64,000 bases of DNA, from NCBI GenBank assembly GCA_964398315.1, contig CAYNMV010000001.1:175553-239552 (forward strand), written 5' to 3'. Below are positions 9,828 to 22,200 of this stretch, piece after piece. A program made the translations under genes and the position numbers. Origin of the DNA: JADLCB01 sp964398315. GTDB taxonomy: Bacteria; Planctomycetota; Phycisphaerae; Tepidisphaerales; Tepidisphaeraceae. Every line of letters begins with the position of its first letter. The stretch's first letter is position 1. The notes beneath the pieces were generated by a model that saw only the letters and a program-made list of their open reading frames with translations, was not told the DNA's origin and made no database searches.

Positions 9828-10316
9828 GCGGCCAAACTCCTTCGCTTGAGTCAGGCCGAAGTGCCTCGGCCGGGGTATCTATGAACCAATCTCCTCGCTC
9901 TCCCCGTGAGCGAGGTTGCATGTCATACCTGCAAATCGAACAGATCGCTTACTCTTCTCCAGCAAAAACCGCTCATGGTGGCCGGGCCAGGGTCAAGCGA
10001 GGAAAGATGGATGGATTATGTGCGGCCGGCCACCCTTGCAGAGCACATGCCGGGGTGATGACTGGCTCACGGGCTACCAACAGGGCCAATAGAGGACTTG
10101 ACTGTCCACTATTCCTGCCTTACCTTTGTTCTGACTGAGATTAAGTCTCAACATGAGCAAGATTGGAACAAGCTGACGCTGCCGCTGTGCATTGCGGGCC
10201 GGCATCGCAAGGCGGCCGGGCCGGGGCCGTAGCGCGGCTGGGTTCAGGGAGCGTTTCCCGCTAGAATCGGCCGATTGCTGTCCGCCTTGCTCCTTGAATC
10301 AATGGGAATTGGGAAC
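9828..10316. other. Divergent intergenic region
   Basis: This 489-base region separates the minus-strand PA14/GDSL gene from the plus-strand PEP-CTERM gene. It has no supported gene. Part of it (10081-10180) is AT-richer than the surroundings and contains a promoter-like pair and a short inverted repeat, TGAGA-ttaag-TCTCA, near 10135-10150, which could be an operator. Confidence 0.4.
10098..10126 (+). promoter_or_regulatory. Candidate promoter upstream of PEP-CTERM gene
   Basis: TTGACT (10098-10103) and TACCTT (10121-10126) are separated by exactly 17 bases. The -10 is a modest match. The gene starts about 190 bases downstream, and a nearer TAGAAT at 10263 is an alternative. Confidence 0.35.
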
Positions 10317-11144
10317 ATGATGATCGCTCCTATGCGCTGCACCCCGCTGGCCGTCCTGGCTACGACTGTCCTGCTTTTAACCCACTCCGCCCACGCCGCG
10401 TTCAAGCCGGGTGAGTTCATCACGGATCCCGGTCTGCCCGGCCATGCCGAGTTCGATGGCTGGCTGGCCATCTGGAATGCGGACGAGTCCCAGTGGGATT
10501 CATCCCTCTCGCGGAGTTACAACCCCGGCTTCCCAGGGCACCCGGGCAACGGGGACTGGCCGGGACCGATGACCTCGAAGACGGGGTCGGAAGGCCATGA
10601 TGCCGGCCTGGTCAAGCTCACGAATGGCAGCGGCGGGGGTGCGTTCCCCTCCAGCAGCAGCCTTTACTTCGGCGGTATGAGCGATGCCCGCAACAACTAC
10701 AACGGCACACTGGCCGTCATCGACACCACGCCGGTGTCCGGGCTGGCCAACGTTGTCTTCCAGATCCAGATCGGCGAGATCTGGGGCTACGATTTCTGGG
10801 ATGGCGATGGGGATGGGGCATCCGACCTGCCGCTGCTGAGCTATAACGGCGGCGCCCAGAACCTGCCAGCGACCTATGCCGCCATCACGCACCAGATCCA
10901 GAACGATACCTACGATACCCCCACGGGCGAGGAGCCGGTCTACATCAACACCCACCTGCTTCAGTGGGATTTGTCCAGCGTGGCTGAACCGATCACCGAG
11001 TTCTCCATCTCGTTCTCCGGCGTACAGCATGCCCAGGTGTATGCGATGCGGCTGGATCAGTCCGATACCTTTTCCGTTGTGCCCGAGCCGGCAGCGCTGG
11101 GGCTGTGTGGGATCGGCATGCTGCTGCTGCGCCGCCGGCGGTAG
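10317..11144 (+). CDS. PEP-CTERM sorting domain protein, function unknown
   Basis: This exported protein of about 275 residues has an N-terminal signal peptide (hydrophobic run LAVLATTVLLL ending SAHA) and a C-terminal PEP-CTERM signal: VPEPAALGLCGIGMLLL followed by an arginine run. Such proteins are normally processed by an exosortase, which is not in this window. The middle is rich in glycine, asparagine and aromatic residues with no recognised domain. I place the start at the ATG of 10317; another ATG at 10302 and the frame opening at 10275 would add residues before the signal peptide that do not fit one. The prepilin-like gene follows 34 bases later and is probably cotranscribed. Confidence 0.8.
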   Translation: MMIAPMRCTPLAVLATTVLLLTHSAHAAFKPGEFITDPGLPGHAEFDGWLAIWNADESQWDSSLSRSYNPGFPGHPGNGDWPGPMTSKTGSEGHDAGLVKLTNGSGGGAFPSSSSLYFGGMSDARNNYNGTLAVIDTTPVSGLANVVFQIQIGEIWGYDFWDGDGDGASDLPLLSYNGGAQNLPATYAAITHQIQNDTYDTPTGEEPVYINTHLLQWDLSSVAEPITEFSISFSGVQHAQVYAMRLDQSDTFSVVPEPAALGLCGIGMLLLRRRR

Positions 11145-11178
11145 GCACCGAGAGCGACGACTGGCTCGGAGGCAGTCC

Positions 11179-12021
11179 ATGCATCGCGCATTTTCCCGAT
11201 CGCAGGCCAAAGGTGGCTTATCAAGCGCATTTACGCTCGTCGAGCTGCTGGTCGTGCTGGGGATTATTGCCCTGCTGGTGAGCCTTCTGCTGCCGGTGGT
11301 TTCCAAGGCGCGGCGGCAGGCGGAGATGACCGAGGAGCTGGCGGCCGCCCGCCAGCTCATGCTCGCCTACCTGGCCTACACGACCGACAATCGCGGCGCC
11401 CTGATCCCCGGCCGCATTGATGTCTCGGCGTATCCCGGGATGCAGGTGCCCGATGATCAGGGACACGCGCTTAAGCCCGCCGAGGCAGCTAACCGCTGGC
11501 CCTGGCGGTTGACTGCCTACATTGACTACGGCCTGCGCGGCACCATCCTGGTCAACGAGCGCGCGATTGCCCTGGCCGATCGGGAGCAGTCGATGTGGGC
11601 TTACCTGGTCAGCGTCTTTCCCAGTTTCGGGATGAACTTCTTCAACGTCGGCGGTGACTTGCAGGCGCCCAACGAGAACCATCCCGGCTACCTTCGCCGC
11701 ATCACGCAGGCGCGGCACAGCAGCCGGCTGATCGTCTTTGCCTCGGCCCGCGCGGATGCCAGCACGCACGGCTATTTCGTGGTGCATCCCCCCGTCTACC
11801 GCATGCGAACATGGCCCACAGCGCAGCGCTGGCCGGATCGGAAGTTTGCCGAAAGCGATGATGCCAGCCTGTGGGGCTACGTACACCCGCGCTGGCAGGG
11901 ACGGGCGGTGGTGGGCTGCCTGGACGGGCATGCCGAGGCCCTCACAGTGGATGAGCTGCGCGACATGACCCGCTGGGCCGAACCGGCTGCCCGCGCAGGT
12001 GATCCTGACTGGTCACCTTGA
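11179..12021 (+). CDS. Prepilin-type N-terminal methylation domain protein
   Basis: This 280-residue protein has a type IV prepilin / type II pseudopilin N-terminus: a short basic leader, then AFTLVELLVVLGIIALLVSL with the conserved glutamate at position +5 after the predicted cleavage, giving a long hydrophobic first helix. The cleavage site has Ala rather than the usual Gly at -1. The C-terminal part has a GYVHPRWQGRAVVGCLDG segment that resembles the planctomycete H-x-DG prepilin-associated motif. The ATG at 11179 has GGAGG at 11168-11172. It follows a PEP-CTERM gene by 34 bases. Planctomycetes carry many such proteins; individual roles are mostly unknown. Confidence 0.85.
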   Translation: MHRAFSRSQAKGGLSSAFTLVELLVVLGIIALLVSLLLPVVSKARRQAEMTEELAAARQLMLAYLAYTTDNRGALIPGRIDVSAYPGMQVPDDQGHALKPAEAANRWPWRLTAYIDYGLRGTILVNERAIALADREQSMWAYLVSVFPSFGMNFFNVGGDLQAPNENHPGYLRRITQARHSSRLIVFASARADASTHGYFVVHPPVYRMRTWPTAQRWPDRKFAESDDASLWGYVHPRWQGRAVVGCLDGHAEALTVDELRDMTRWAEPAARAGDPDWSP

Positions 12022-12145
12022 GGCCTGCTATCCAGAAAGACCTGCCCCGATCAGGTATTTGGCGCATGGCGCGTTGCGCTGCATGGATGATTCCATTGCA
12101 GCGTCGACCGCAAAGACGACCGCTGCGAATCAGGCTAAGGCCGCT

Positions 12146-13588
12146 TTAGTTGGTTGACTCCTCCAGCAACCACTGGCGCATCGGGCCGGCCAGGTTCGTG
12201 CCGGGTACCAGCCGGCCCTCGCTGACGAAGCCATCTTCCGGGCGGCGGGCCAGCACATCGATCAACCGCTGTCGCCACAGGCTGACGCGATCGGCGAAGG
12301 CTGGATCGTTGACGCGGTTTCGCAACTCCTGCGGGTCATTGCGCAGATCGAAGAACCATTCCTTGCCGCTCATCGTCTGCCAGATGAATTTTTCCCGGCC
12401 ATCCGTGACGAATTGCCAGGTGCCATCGGGGCGGTGATGCTCGCCGTGGATGTACTCCCGCCAGCCGTCCTGGCCGCCGCCGCGCAGTGCGGCCGAGAGG
12501 GAGCGCCCCTCAACCGTGGGCGGAATATCGATGCCCGCTTCCTCCAGCAGCGTGGGCATGATGTCTTCGAGGCAGACGTTGCGATCGTCGCACGAGCCAC
12601 GCGGCACATCGCCGCCCGAATGCGGCGGACGGATGATCATCGGCACCTTGATGCTTCCCTCGAAAGCGATGAACTTGCGCCACAGGTGGTGATCGCCCAG
12701 CAACTCGCCGTGATCGGAGCTGAAGATGACCAGCGTGTTGTGCAGCTCCCGCATGTGGCGCTGGATGAACCAGATGACCCGGCCAATCTGGAAATCGAGA
12801 TGGGCAAGCTGCGCGTAATAGGCCCGGCGAGTGCGATCGAGGATGTGAGGCGGAAGCTTGCCCGTGTATGCCTGAAGGTCCGTCACCGGATGATCGAACT
12901 CATCGGCCCAGTCACCTATCGGTGGCGGCGGCAGCTCGCGGTGCTGAAAGCGCTCGTACCAGCTCAGCGGCGGGTCGATCGGTGGATGCGGACGATGGTA
13001 ATTCAGCGTCAGGAAGAACGGCCGTTGCGGATCCCGCTTCTTCAGCAGCTCAATAGCGCGGGTGCTCGTCCAACTCGTGGGGTGCAGATGCTCGGGGTGG
13101 ACCCACGGCTGCGCCAGCCAGGAGTTGGAATTCATGTCCATCGTGGTATCGACGATCTGGCCGCCGGTTTTCTCTGCCAGCCACTGGTGGTAGTCGCTGG
13201 GCGGCACGCCGTCGGGCAGGGGGACCTCGTACAGCTCATTGATCTCATAGCCGAGGTGGGCCCGCGTGGGATAGAAATGGGTCTTGCCGACGTTGATGGT
13301 CTGGTAGCCGCCATCCCGCAGGCATTGCATGAGGGTGTGGCGGTAGCGCCAGGGAACGTTATCGCGATACCCCATCCGGCCGGTGCTGTTGGGGGACATG
13401 CCGGTGATCAGTGAAGCCCGGGCGGCAATGCAACTGGGGCAGGTGGTATAAGCGTTGGTGAACGTGATGCCGTTGGCGGCCAGATCGGTGAGATACGGTG
13501 TCTCAACGACCGGATGGCCCAGGTGCTGCAGGCAGTCGCCGCGCCACTGGTCGGGAAAGATGAGCAGGATATTGGGTTGCTTGGCCAT
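12146..13588 (-). CDS. Sulfatase (arylsulfatase / S1 family)
   Basis: This 480-residue protein belongs to the alkaline-phosphatase-superfamily sulfatases that hydrolyse sulfate esters. It opens with KQPNILLIFPDQWRGDCL, where the aspartate is a metal ligand. The modification motif reads C-I-A-A-R-A-S-L-I-T-G near residue 58, so the catalytic cysteine is suited to oxidation to formylglycine by a maturase not seen in this window. The second metal site includes FSSDHGELLGDHHLWRK near residue 290. No signal peptide is apparent, suggesting a cytoplasmic location. I chose ATG 13588; the longer frame to 13624 adds 12 residues without family support. The closest type is choline-sulfatase or heparan N-sulfatase-like, but the substrate cannot be assigned. 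Confidence 0.9.
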   Translation of the reverse strand: MAKQPNILLIFPDQWRGDCLQHLGHPVVETPYLTDLAANGITFTNAYTTCPSCIAARASLITGMSPNSTGRMGYRDNVPWRYRHTLMQCLRDGGYQTINVGKTHFYPTRAHLGYEINELYEVPLPDGVPPSDYHQWLAEKTGGQIVDTTMDMNSNSWLAQPWVHPEHLHPTSWTSTRAIELLKKRDPQRPFFLTLNYHRPHPPIDPPLSWYERFQHRELPPPPIGDWADEFDHPVTDLQAYTGKLPPHILDRTRRAYYAQLAHLDFQIGRVIWFIQRHMRELHNTLVIFSSDHGELLGDHHLWRKFIAFEGSIKVPMIIRPPHSGGDVPRGSCDDRNVCLEDIMPTLLEEAGIDIPPTVEGRSLSAALRGGGQDGWREYIHGEHHRPDGTWQFVTDGREKFIWQTMSGKEWFFDLRNDPQELRNRVNDPAFADRVSLWRQRLIDVLARRPEDGFVSEGRLVPGTNLAGPMRQWLLEESTN

Positions 13589-13778
13589 GGGGGCAGGGTA
13601 CCGGTTAAGGGGCGATACGGGCAAACCCGCAGCCGAGCGGATTGCGGCCGGGCGCGGGGGCTGATTCCATCACATCGCCGATGCCTTTGTCTGATTCGGC
13701 GGCGCCGGCGTCTTCTGTTGGCGGACAAATCCGCTACATTGGCAGCCTCAACACCACAACCGGAGATAAGACGCAACC

Positions 13779-15392
13779 ATGGGCTTCGCATACGAACCGC
13801 TGTTCCAGATCGGCAAGGATGACACGCAGTATCGCCTGCTCACCCGCGAGCATGTATCAACCATCGAGGTCGACGGCCGGCGCTACCTGAAGGTAGCGCC
13901 GGAGGGGCTGCGGCTGCTGGCGAAACAGGCATTCGAGGATGTGTCATTCTACCTGCGGCCCAGCCATCTGAAGCAGTTGGCCGATGAGCTGAACGACCCC
14001 GAGGCATCAGACAACGACAAGTTCGTGCTCTATACCCACCTGCAAAACGCGGTGGTAGCGGCGGGGGGGCAACTGCCAAGCTGCCAGGACACTGGCACCG
14101 CCATCATCATGGGCAAGAAAGGGCAATATGTCCTCACCGATGGGGATGATGCCGAGGCGCTGTCCGAGGGCGTATGGCAGACCTGGCAGGAGAAGAACCT
14201 GCGCTATTCGCAGATCGCGCCGCTGGAGATGTTCAAGGAGAAAAACACCGCCAGCAACCTGCCGGCCCAGATTGATATCCTGGCCGAGACCGGCGGGGAG
14301 TATCATTTCCTCTTCATCGCCAAGGGCGGCGGCAGCGCCAACAAGACCTTCCTGCACCAGACGACTCCCGCCGTGCTGACTGAGGCCGCACTGACGCAGT
14401 TCCTCAGCCAGCACCTGGGCGATTTTGGGACCAGTGCCTGCCCGCCATACCACGTGGCGGTTGTCATCGGTGGCACCAGCGCGGAGGCGAACCTCAAGAC
14501 TGTGAAACTGGCCAGTGCCGGCTACCTCGATCACCTGCCCACCAGCGGCTCGCCCGGCGGGCGGGCGTTTCGCGACCTAGAGTGGGAGCAGCGCATCCTG
14601 AAGATGGCACAATCTTGCGGGATTGGTGCTCAGTTTGGCGGCAAGTATGTGGCACATGATGTGCGCGTGATCCGCCTGCCGCGCCACGCCGCAAGCTGCC
14701 CGATCGGCATGGGGGTTTCCTGCTCGGCCGATCGCAACATCAAGGGAAAGATCACCGCCGATGGCATCTATCTCGAGCAGCTCGAGATGCACCCGGAGAA
14801 GTACCTGCCCGCCGAGGCGCCGCGCATGGCGCCGCCGGTCAAGATCGATCTGTCGATCGGCATGGACCGGGTGCGGCAGATTCTCACCAAGTTCCCTGTG
14901 AAGACGCGCCTGGAGATCACCGGTACGCTCATCGTGGCCCGCGATGCGGCCCATGCACGCATCAAAAAGATGCTGGATGAAGGCCAGCCCATGCCGCAGT
15001 ATTTCAAGGACCATCCGATCTACTACGCCGGCCCGGCTAAGACCCCCCAGGGCATGCCCAGCGGATCGTTTGGCCCGACGACGGCGGGGCGGATGGACTC
15101 TTTTGTGGACCAGTTCCAGGCCGCCGGCGGGAGTCTGGTCATGATTGCCAAGGGCAACCGCAGCAAGCAGGTGACAGAAGCGTGCAGGAAGCACGGCGGG
15201 TTCTACCTCGGCTCCATCGGTGGCCCGGCGGCGATTCTGGCCCAGCAGAACATCAAGCGCGTTGAGCTGGTTGATTTTGAAGACCTGGGCATGGAAGCAG
15301 TGCGACGGATTGACGTGGTCGATTTCCCGGCGTTCATTGTCGTGGATGACAAGGGCAACGACTTCTTCGAGGAACTGGCCCCAGGACACTGA
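13779..15392 (+). CDS. Class I fumarate hydratase
   Basis: This 537-residue enzyme is an iron-sulfur fumarase (FumA/FumB type) converting fumarate and malate in the TCA cycle. Cysteines fitting the three [4Fe-4S] ligands are visible in LPSCQDTGTA near residue 105, in GTSACPPYHVAVVIGG near 227 and in SCPIGMGVSC near 310. The N-terminal catalytic domain is followed by the C-terminal fumarase beta domain (about 345-537), which includes KTPQGMPSGSFGPTTAGRMD and the GGPAAILAQQNIK segment. Both domains are fused in one chain, as in enterobacterial FumA. The next small ORF begins two bases after the stop. Confidence 0.95.
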   Translation: MGFAYEPLFQIGKDDTQYRLLTREHVSTIEVDGRRYLKVAPEGLRLLAKQAFEDVSFYLRPSHLKQLADELNDPEASDNDKFVLYTHLQNAVVAAGGQLPSCQDTGTAIIMGKKGQYVLTDGDDAEALSEGVWQTWQEKNLRYSQIAPLEMFKEKNTASNLPAQIDILAETGGEYHFLFIAKGGGSANKTFLHQTTPAVLTEAALTQFLSQHLGDFGTSACPPYHVAVVIGGTSAEANLKTVKLASAGYLDHLPTSGSPGGRAFRDLEWEQRILKMAQSCGIGAQFGGKYVAHDVRVIRLPRHAASCPIGMGVSCSADRNIKGKITADGIYLEQLEMHPEKYLPAEAPRMAPPVKIDLSIGMDRVRQILTKFPVKTRLEITGTLIVARDAAHARIKKMLDEGQPMPQYFKDHPIYYAGPAKTPQGMPSGSFGPTTAGRMDSFVDQFQAAGGSLVMIAKGNRSKQVTEACRKHGGFYLGSIGGPAAILAQQNIKRVELVDFEDLGMEAVRRIDVVDFPAFIVVDDKGNDFFEELAPGH

Positions 15393-15394
15393 GC

Positions 15395-15830
<436 letters not shown>

Positions 15831-15858
15831 CTGGAGACTTCCACAGTCAGACGTGTGC

Positions 15859-15893
15859 AAGCCCCTGATTCTTCAGGGGCTTGTGTCGTTTTT
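15859..15893 (+). terminator. Intrinsic terminator of tRNA-Asp
   Basis: A perfect 10-bp stem AAGCCCCTGA / TCAGGGGCTT with a four-base loop (15859-15882) is followed by a T-rich stretch ending in five T residues (15889-15893). Confidence 0.8.
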
Positions 15894-16209
15894 GGGATGC
15901 CCCAGTTTCGGAGACTTCCAGCCTGCGGCATTTTGTCGCATCCCGGCCCGTCGTGTCGATGTTTCCCGGCAGGCGCTTGGCACGGCGAGGTGTCGGCTCG
16001 TCCTTCGAGGGTGCGATGAGCCCATCCACCCCGTGGCCGGGAAGCGTTCACGCATCGCAGCCATCACATGCCACCCGCTTGCCCGGGTTGGGCATGGATC
16101 CATTGCCATCGCCTGGACCGCTGACGGATCCTTTGCAGCGCGCACATCTCCGTCCCCAGGAAGCGGCCTGATCAGCCTCAGGCATCCACCAGGCGACCCA
16201 GATGCACGC

Positions 16210-16237
16210 TTTACAAAAAGCGGCTTTGGCTTATACA
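16210..16237 (+). promoter_or_regulatory. Candidate promoter of the glucan synthase gene
   Basis: TTTACA (16210-16215) and TATACA (16232-16237) are 16 bases apart, each one or two mismatches from consensus, and lie 44 bases before the TTG start. Confidence 0.55.
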
Positions 16238-16280
16238 AGTGGCCGGTTGCGCTCAATTAGTAACACCAACGGAGTGACCC

Positions 16281-19200
16281 TTGCCCCTGATTGTCGCACG
16301 GAAGATCAAAGGTCAATTGTTGCAGAGGCTTCAGACCAACGATGACACGCGGCTGAAGGCGGCTCGCGAGGAGCAGCCGCTGCGCGCTGAGTTGTTCAGC
16401 GTTGAGCAGCTCGAACGTCATGCCAAGGGCCTGGCCGGCTGGCATGTCCTGGCCGAGCGCAACGGCCCGGATCTGCTGCTGCCACGCCTGCGCGAAAACG
16501 AAAACGTGCTCCTGACCGCCTACGACCTGGTGACGGCGGCGGTCGAGAAGGGACGCCGCGTCGCCCCGGCCGGCGAATGGCTGCTGGACAACTTCTACCT
16601 GGTCGAAGAGCAGATCCGCACCGCCCGGCGGCATTTCCCACGCGGTTATTCGCTGGAACTGCCCCAGTTGGCCAACGGGCCGCGTGCCGGCGCGCCGCGC
16701 GTGTACGACATTGCCCTTGAGCTGATCAGCCACGTGGATGGACGCGTCGATGCCACCAGCCTGACCAGCTTCGTTTCGGCCTACCAGACCGTACAGACGC
16801 TGCGCCTCGGTGAGTTGTGGGCCATCCCGATCATGCTCCGCCTGGCGCTGATCGAAAACTTGCGGCGGGTGGCCTCACGCATCAGCGCAGGCCGGAAAGA
16901 CCGTGATCTGGCTCACGAATGGGCCGAACGCATGCTCGCCGTGGTCGAAAAGAACCCGGCCGACCTGGTGCTGGTGCTGGCCGACCTGGCCCGGACGCGC
17001 ATCAACCTGACCAGCGCCTTCGTCGCCGAGTTCGTCCGCCGTATCCAGGGGCGGCACCCCTCGCTGTCATTCGTGATGGGGTGGCTGGAGCAACGCCTCG
17101 GCGAGCAGGGCACCACCGTTGAGCAGCTTGTTGCCACCGAGAGCCAGGACCAGGCCGGCGACCAGGTCTCCATCGGCAACAGTATCACAAGCTTGCGGTT
17201 CCTTGGCTCGATGGACTGGCGGGAGTTTGTTGAGACTCTCAGCGTCGTCGAGCACACCCTGCGCAGCGACCCGGCGGATGTTTACAACGACATGGACTTC
17301 GCCACGCGCGACCACTACCGCCATGTCGTCGAGATGATCGCCAAGAACAGCCCCACAAGCGAGGAGGCGGTGGCGGCCAAGGCGATCGAACTGGCGCGCA
17401 ATGCCATGGCCGCCCAGGGCCCCCAGGCCCGGGCTGCCCACGTGGGCTACTTCCTGATTGATGATGGGCTGCCCCAGCTCCAGCGGCTCTGTCGTCGCCG
17501 GCGCACGCCCTGGTTCCTGGTCAAGTGGTTCCTGCAAAGGTTCCCGCTGGCCAACTACCTCGGTGCGATTGGCCTGCTGACGGCGATCCTTTCAGCCCTG
17601 GTGTTCTGGGGCGCGGCGGCGGCGGGCATGAGCGCGGGCTGGATCGTGGCGCTGGCTATCCTGCCGATCTGGGGATCGCTGCACCTGTCGATCGCCCTGG
17701 TCAACTTCATCACCAGCCTGACCGTGCCGCCGCGGCAGCTGCCGCGGCTGGATTTCTCGCGCGGTATCTCATCTGACCACCGCACGCTGGTTGTGGTGCC
17801 GACCATGCTCACCAGCGAAGCGGCGATCGACGAGATGATCGAGCTGCTGGAGATTCGCTACCTGGCCAACCGCGACAAGTATCTGCACTTCGGCCTGCTG
17901 ACCGACTACACCGATGCACCCGAAGAGAAAATGCCCGGTGATGCGGCATTGCTGGAGCGCGTGAAGGCGGGCATCGAGAATCTCCAGCGCCGCTATGCCG
18001 CCGACCGGGATGACATCTTCTACCTGTTCCATCGTCCGCGCCGCTGGAATCCGGCCGAGGGCGTCTGGATGGGCTACGAGCGCAAGCGCGGCAAGCTCTT
18101 TGAGCTGAACGCGCTGCTGCGCGGCACGGGCGCTGAGAAGTTCGAGGTGATCCTGGGCAACCATGAGGTGCTGCGGAGCGTCGAGTTTGTCATCACCCTC
18201 GACACCGACACCCAGCTTCCGCGCGATGCCGCGCGCGAGATGGTGGGGGCGATGGTTCATCCCCTCAACCGGCCGGTGTTCGATCCCCGTACCAATGTTG
18301 TCGTCAAGGGGTACACCATTCTCCAGCCGCGTGTCGGCGTAGCGCTGCCCAGTGCCAACAAGAGCCTCTACGCGAAATTGTGGGCCGGCGACCCCGGCAT
18401 TGACCCCTACACCCGCACCGTCTCCGATGTTTACCAGGACCTGTTCGGCGAGGGCTCATTCATTGGCAAGGGGATTTACGACGTCAACGCCTTCGGACGT
18501 GCGCTGGCCGACCGCTTCCCCGAGAATGCCATCCTCTCGCATGACCTGCTGGAAGGGGCGTATGCCCGCAGCGGCCTGGTGAGTGATGTCGTCCTGATCG
18601 AGGACCACCCCAGCCGGGTCACCGCCGACATCAGCCGCCGTCACCGCTGGATCCGCGGCGACTGGCAGATCCTCTTCTGGCTGCTGCCGCGCGTCCCCGC
18701 GCCCGATGGCCGCTGGGTGAAGAACCCCACCAGCGCCCTGTCGCGCTGGAAGTTCTTCGACAACCTGCGGCGCAGCCTGGTGCCCCCGGCCCTGGTGTTG
18801 ACACTGATTGCCGGCTGGCTGGCCGGCGGTTGGGCCGGTGGGGGGGCAACGCTGTTCGTGCTGGCGGTGTTGGGGTTGCCCTCGCTGCTGGGCGCGATCG
18901 TGGATCTCGTGCGCAAGCCCGCGGAAGTGCCGCTGGGGATGCATGCGCGCAGCTCCCTGCGCGGCTCAGCGCGGGCGGCTGGGCAGTTCCTCTATCAACT
19001 GGCGTTCCTGGGCTACGATGCGTGCATCTGCCTTGATGCGATCCTGCGTACGCTGCACCGCCTGTTCATCTCGCGCCGACACCTGCTGGAATGGCGCACC
19101 GCCAGTGATGCCGAGCGCACCGCCCGCACCGACCTGGCGGGCCACTGGGCCGGCCTGTGGCCCGCACCTACGCTGGCGCTGCTGGTGGGGATGCTGGTGA

Positions 19201-22200
19201 CGCTGGCCCATCCGGCGCATATCGCGGTGGCCGGGCCGCTGCTGCTGCTCTGGTTTGTTTCGCCGGCGGTGGCATGGTGGCTGAGCAAGCCGCTGAAACG
19301 GCGCGAGCCGCAGTTGCTCTCCCACGAGCGCGTCTTCCTCGAGAAGCTTGCCCGACGCACCTGGCGCTACTTTGAGGTCTTCGTCGACCAGGAGCACAAC
19401 TGGCTGCCGCCGGACAACTTCCAGGAGCACCCGGTGGCGGTGGTTGCGGGGCGCACCAGCCCGACGAACATGGGCCTGGCGCTGCTGGCCAACGTGAGCG
19501 CATGGGATTTCGGCTTCATCAGTTCTGATCGCCTGCTGGACCGGACCGAGAAACAACTGGGTGCGCTCGATCGGCTCGATCAGTACCGCGGGCACTTCTA
19601 CAACTGGTACGACACGCGCACCCTGCGCCCACTGCCGCCGCTGTATGTCTCCACCGTTGACAGCGGCAACCTCGTCGGCCACCTGATGGTGATGCACCAG
19701 GCGCTGCTGGAACTGCCCGATCAGCCGATTCTGCCGCCGCGCATGTTCGAAGGGCTGCGCACCACGGCCCAGGTGCTGCTGGAAGTCGCCCAGGGCGAGT
19801 ACAACTACGACAACGAGCGCAAGCCCATCCCCGCCCCCCTGGATGTCGTGCGCAAGATCGAGCAGATCGAGGCGGAGCTGGGCAACGCCCCGCGCACGCT
19901 TTCGGCCAGCGCCCTGTTCCTGCAGCGCATCATCCGCAGCGCCAGCGACATCGCAGCCACCGTGGTTGGTCACCGTGAGCGTGAGCTGGAATGGTGGGCG
20001 CAGGCGCTGGAGCGCGAGGCCCGCGATCATGCGGAAGCGCTGTCGCGACTGGCCCCCTGGACGATGCAGCACGCCCCGGCCGAGGCCATGTGGCGGCGCG
20101 GCACACCCGAGCAACTCCAGCGCCTGGCCAGCCTGCGCGAGCTGCTGCGCGAACTGGAGAACATCCCCACCCTGCGGCAGGTGGCGGAACTGCAGCAGAC
20201 GCTGCTGCCCAACCTTGACCGCATCCTGGTCGACATTGCCAAGACCGATGGGGCGGTCGCCGCCGACACGCAGTGGCTCGGCGAGCTGCGCGAGCACATC
20301 ATCCGCGGCAGCCACCTGGCCACCCGCCGCATCGAGCAGATCAACAGCCTGGCAGCGCGCGTGCACGAGCTGGAGGACATGGATTTCACCTTCCTCTACG
20401 ATCGCTCGCGCGAACTGCTGACCATCGGGTTCAATGTCACCGATCACCGCATCGACCTGAGCTACTACGACCTGCTTGCTTCCGAGGCGCGCCTGACCAG
20501 TTTTGTTGCCATCGCCCAGGGGCAGTTGCCGCAGGATCACTGGTTCGCCCTGGGCCGCATGCTCACCAACACCGGTGGGCGCGTGGCGCTGCTGAGCTGG
20601 AGCGGCTCGATGTTCGAATACCTGATGCCGAACCTGGTCATGCCCAGCTACGAAGGGACGCTGCTGGACCAGACCAACCGCTCCATCGTGCTGCGGCAGA
20701 TCGAGTACGGCCGCCAGCGCGGCGTGCCGTGGGGCATCAGCGAATCGGGTTACAACACCACCGACGTGGCGCTCAACTACCAGTATCGCGCTTTCGGTGT
20801 GCCCGGGCTGGGGCTCAAGCGCGGCCTGGCTGATGACCTGGTGATCGCCCCCTATGCCGCGGTGATGGCCCTGATGGTGCTGCCACGCGAAGCAACCGAC
20901 AACCTGATGCGCATGGCGCAGCAGGGGCGCCTGGGCCCCTATGGCTTCTATGAGGCGATCGACTACACCCCCAGCCGCCTGCCGCGCGGCAAGGACAGCG
21001 TGACCCTGCGCTCGTTCATGGCGCATCACCAGGGAATGAGCCTGCTGTCCCTGGCCTACCTGCTGCTCAATCAGCCGATGCAGCGCCGGTTCCTGGCCGA
21101 CCCCACCCTGGCGGCCACCGAACTGCTGCTGCAGGAGCGCATCCCCAAGGCTACCCCGTTCTTCCCGCACGCTGCCGAGGCCAGCAACATGCGACGGACC
21201 GCCAGCAGCGACGCTGCAGGCACGATGCGTGTCTTCACCAACCCCGGCACCCCCGTGCCCGAGGTGCATCTGCTCTCCAACGGCCGCTACAGCGTCTGCA
21301 TCAGCAGCGCTGGCGGTGGCTACAGCCGCTGGAAGGATCTGGCTGTTACCCGCTGGCGCGAGGATCCTACCCGTGACAACTACGGCACCTTCATCTACCT
21401 GCGGGATGCCGAGACGGGCGACTACTGGTCGACCTCGCACCAGCCGACCCTGCGCCGCAGCCGCCATTACGAGGCGGTCTTCACGCAGGCGCGGGCGGAG
21501 TTCCGCCGCCGCGACCTGGGCATCGACACCCACACCGAGATCAGCGTCAGCCCCGAGGACGATATCGAACTGCGGCGGGTCACGATCTCCAACAGGTCGG
21601 GCGTGCCGCGCACCATTGAAATCACCACCTACGCCGAGGCGGTGCTCACGCCGCCGGCGGCGGAGATGGCCCACCCGGCCTTCGCCAACCTGTTCTTGCA
21701 GACCAGCATCGACCGCGCCCACCATGCCATCGCCTGCACCCGGCGCCCGCGCTCGGTGGATGAGAAAACGCCGTGGATGCTGCACCTCATGACGGTGCAG
21801 GGCAAAACGGTCGGCGAAACCACCTATGAGACGGACCGCAGCAAGTTCATCGGCCGCGGCCGTACAACGGCCAATCCCGATTCGGTGGTGAAGGGCGGCC
21901 CCCTGTCCAACAGCGAGGGGGCGGTGCTCGATCCGATCGTCGCCATCCGCCGCACGATCTACCTGGCGCCGGATGAAACCGCCCGGGTGGATGTGATCAC
22001 CGGCGTGGCCGAGACGCGCGAGCAGGTGCGCATCCTCGCCGAGAAGTACCACGATCCGCGACTGGCTGATCGCGTCTTTGAGATGGCCTGGACCCACAGC
22101 CAGGTGGTGCTGCGCCATCTCAATGCCACCGAGGCCGATGCTCAGATCTACGGCCGGCTGGCCGGCTCGATGATCTATGCCAACGCGCAGCGCCGTGCCG

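Larger units (their letters stand above)
15831..16280. other. Intergenic region tRNA-Asp to glucan synthase
   Basis: Beyond the tRNA terminator this region holds no supported gene. Open frames that start inside the tRNA and run on are the usual tRNA-derived false ORFs. The end of the region (16210-16280) contains the promoter and ribosome-binding site of the glucan synthase gene. Confidence 0.5.
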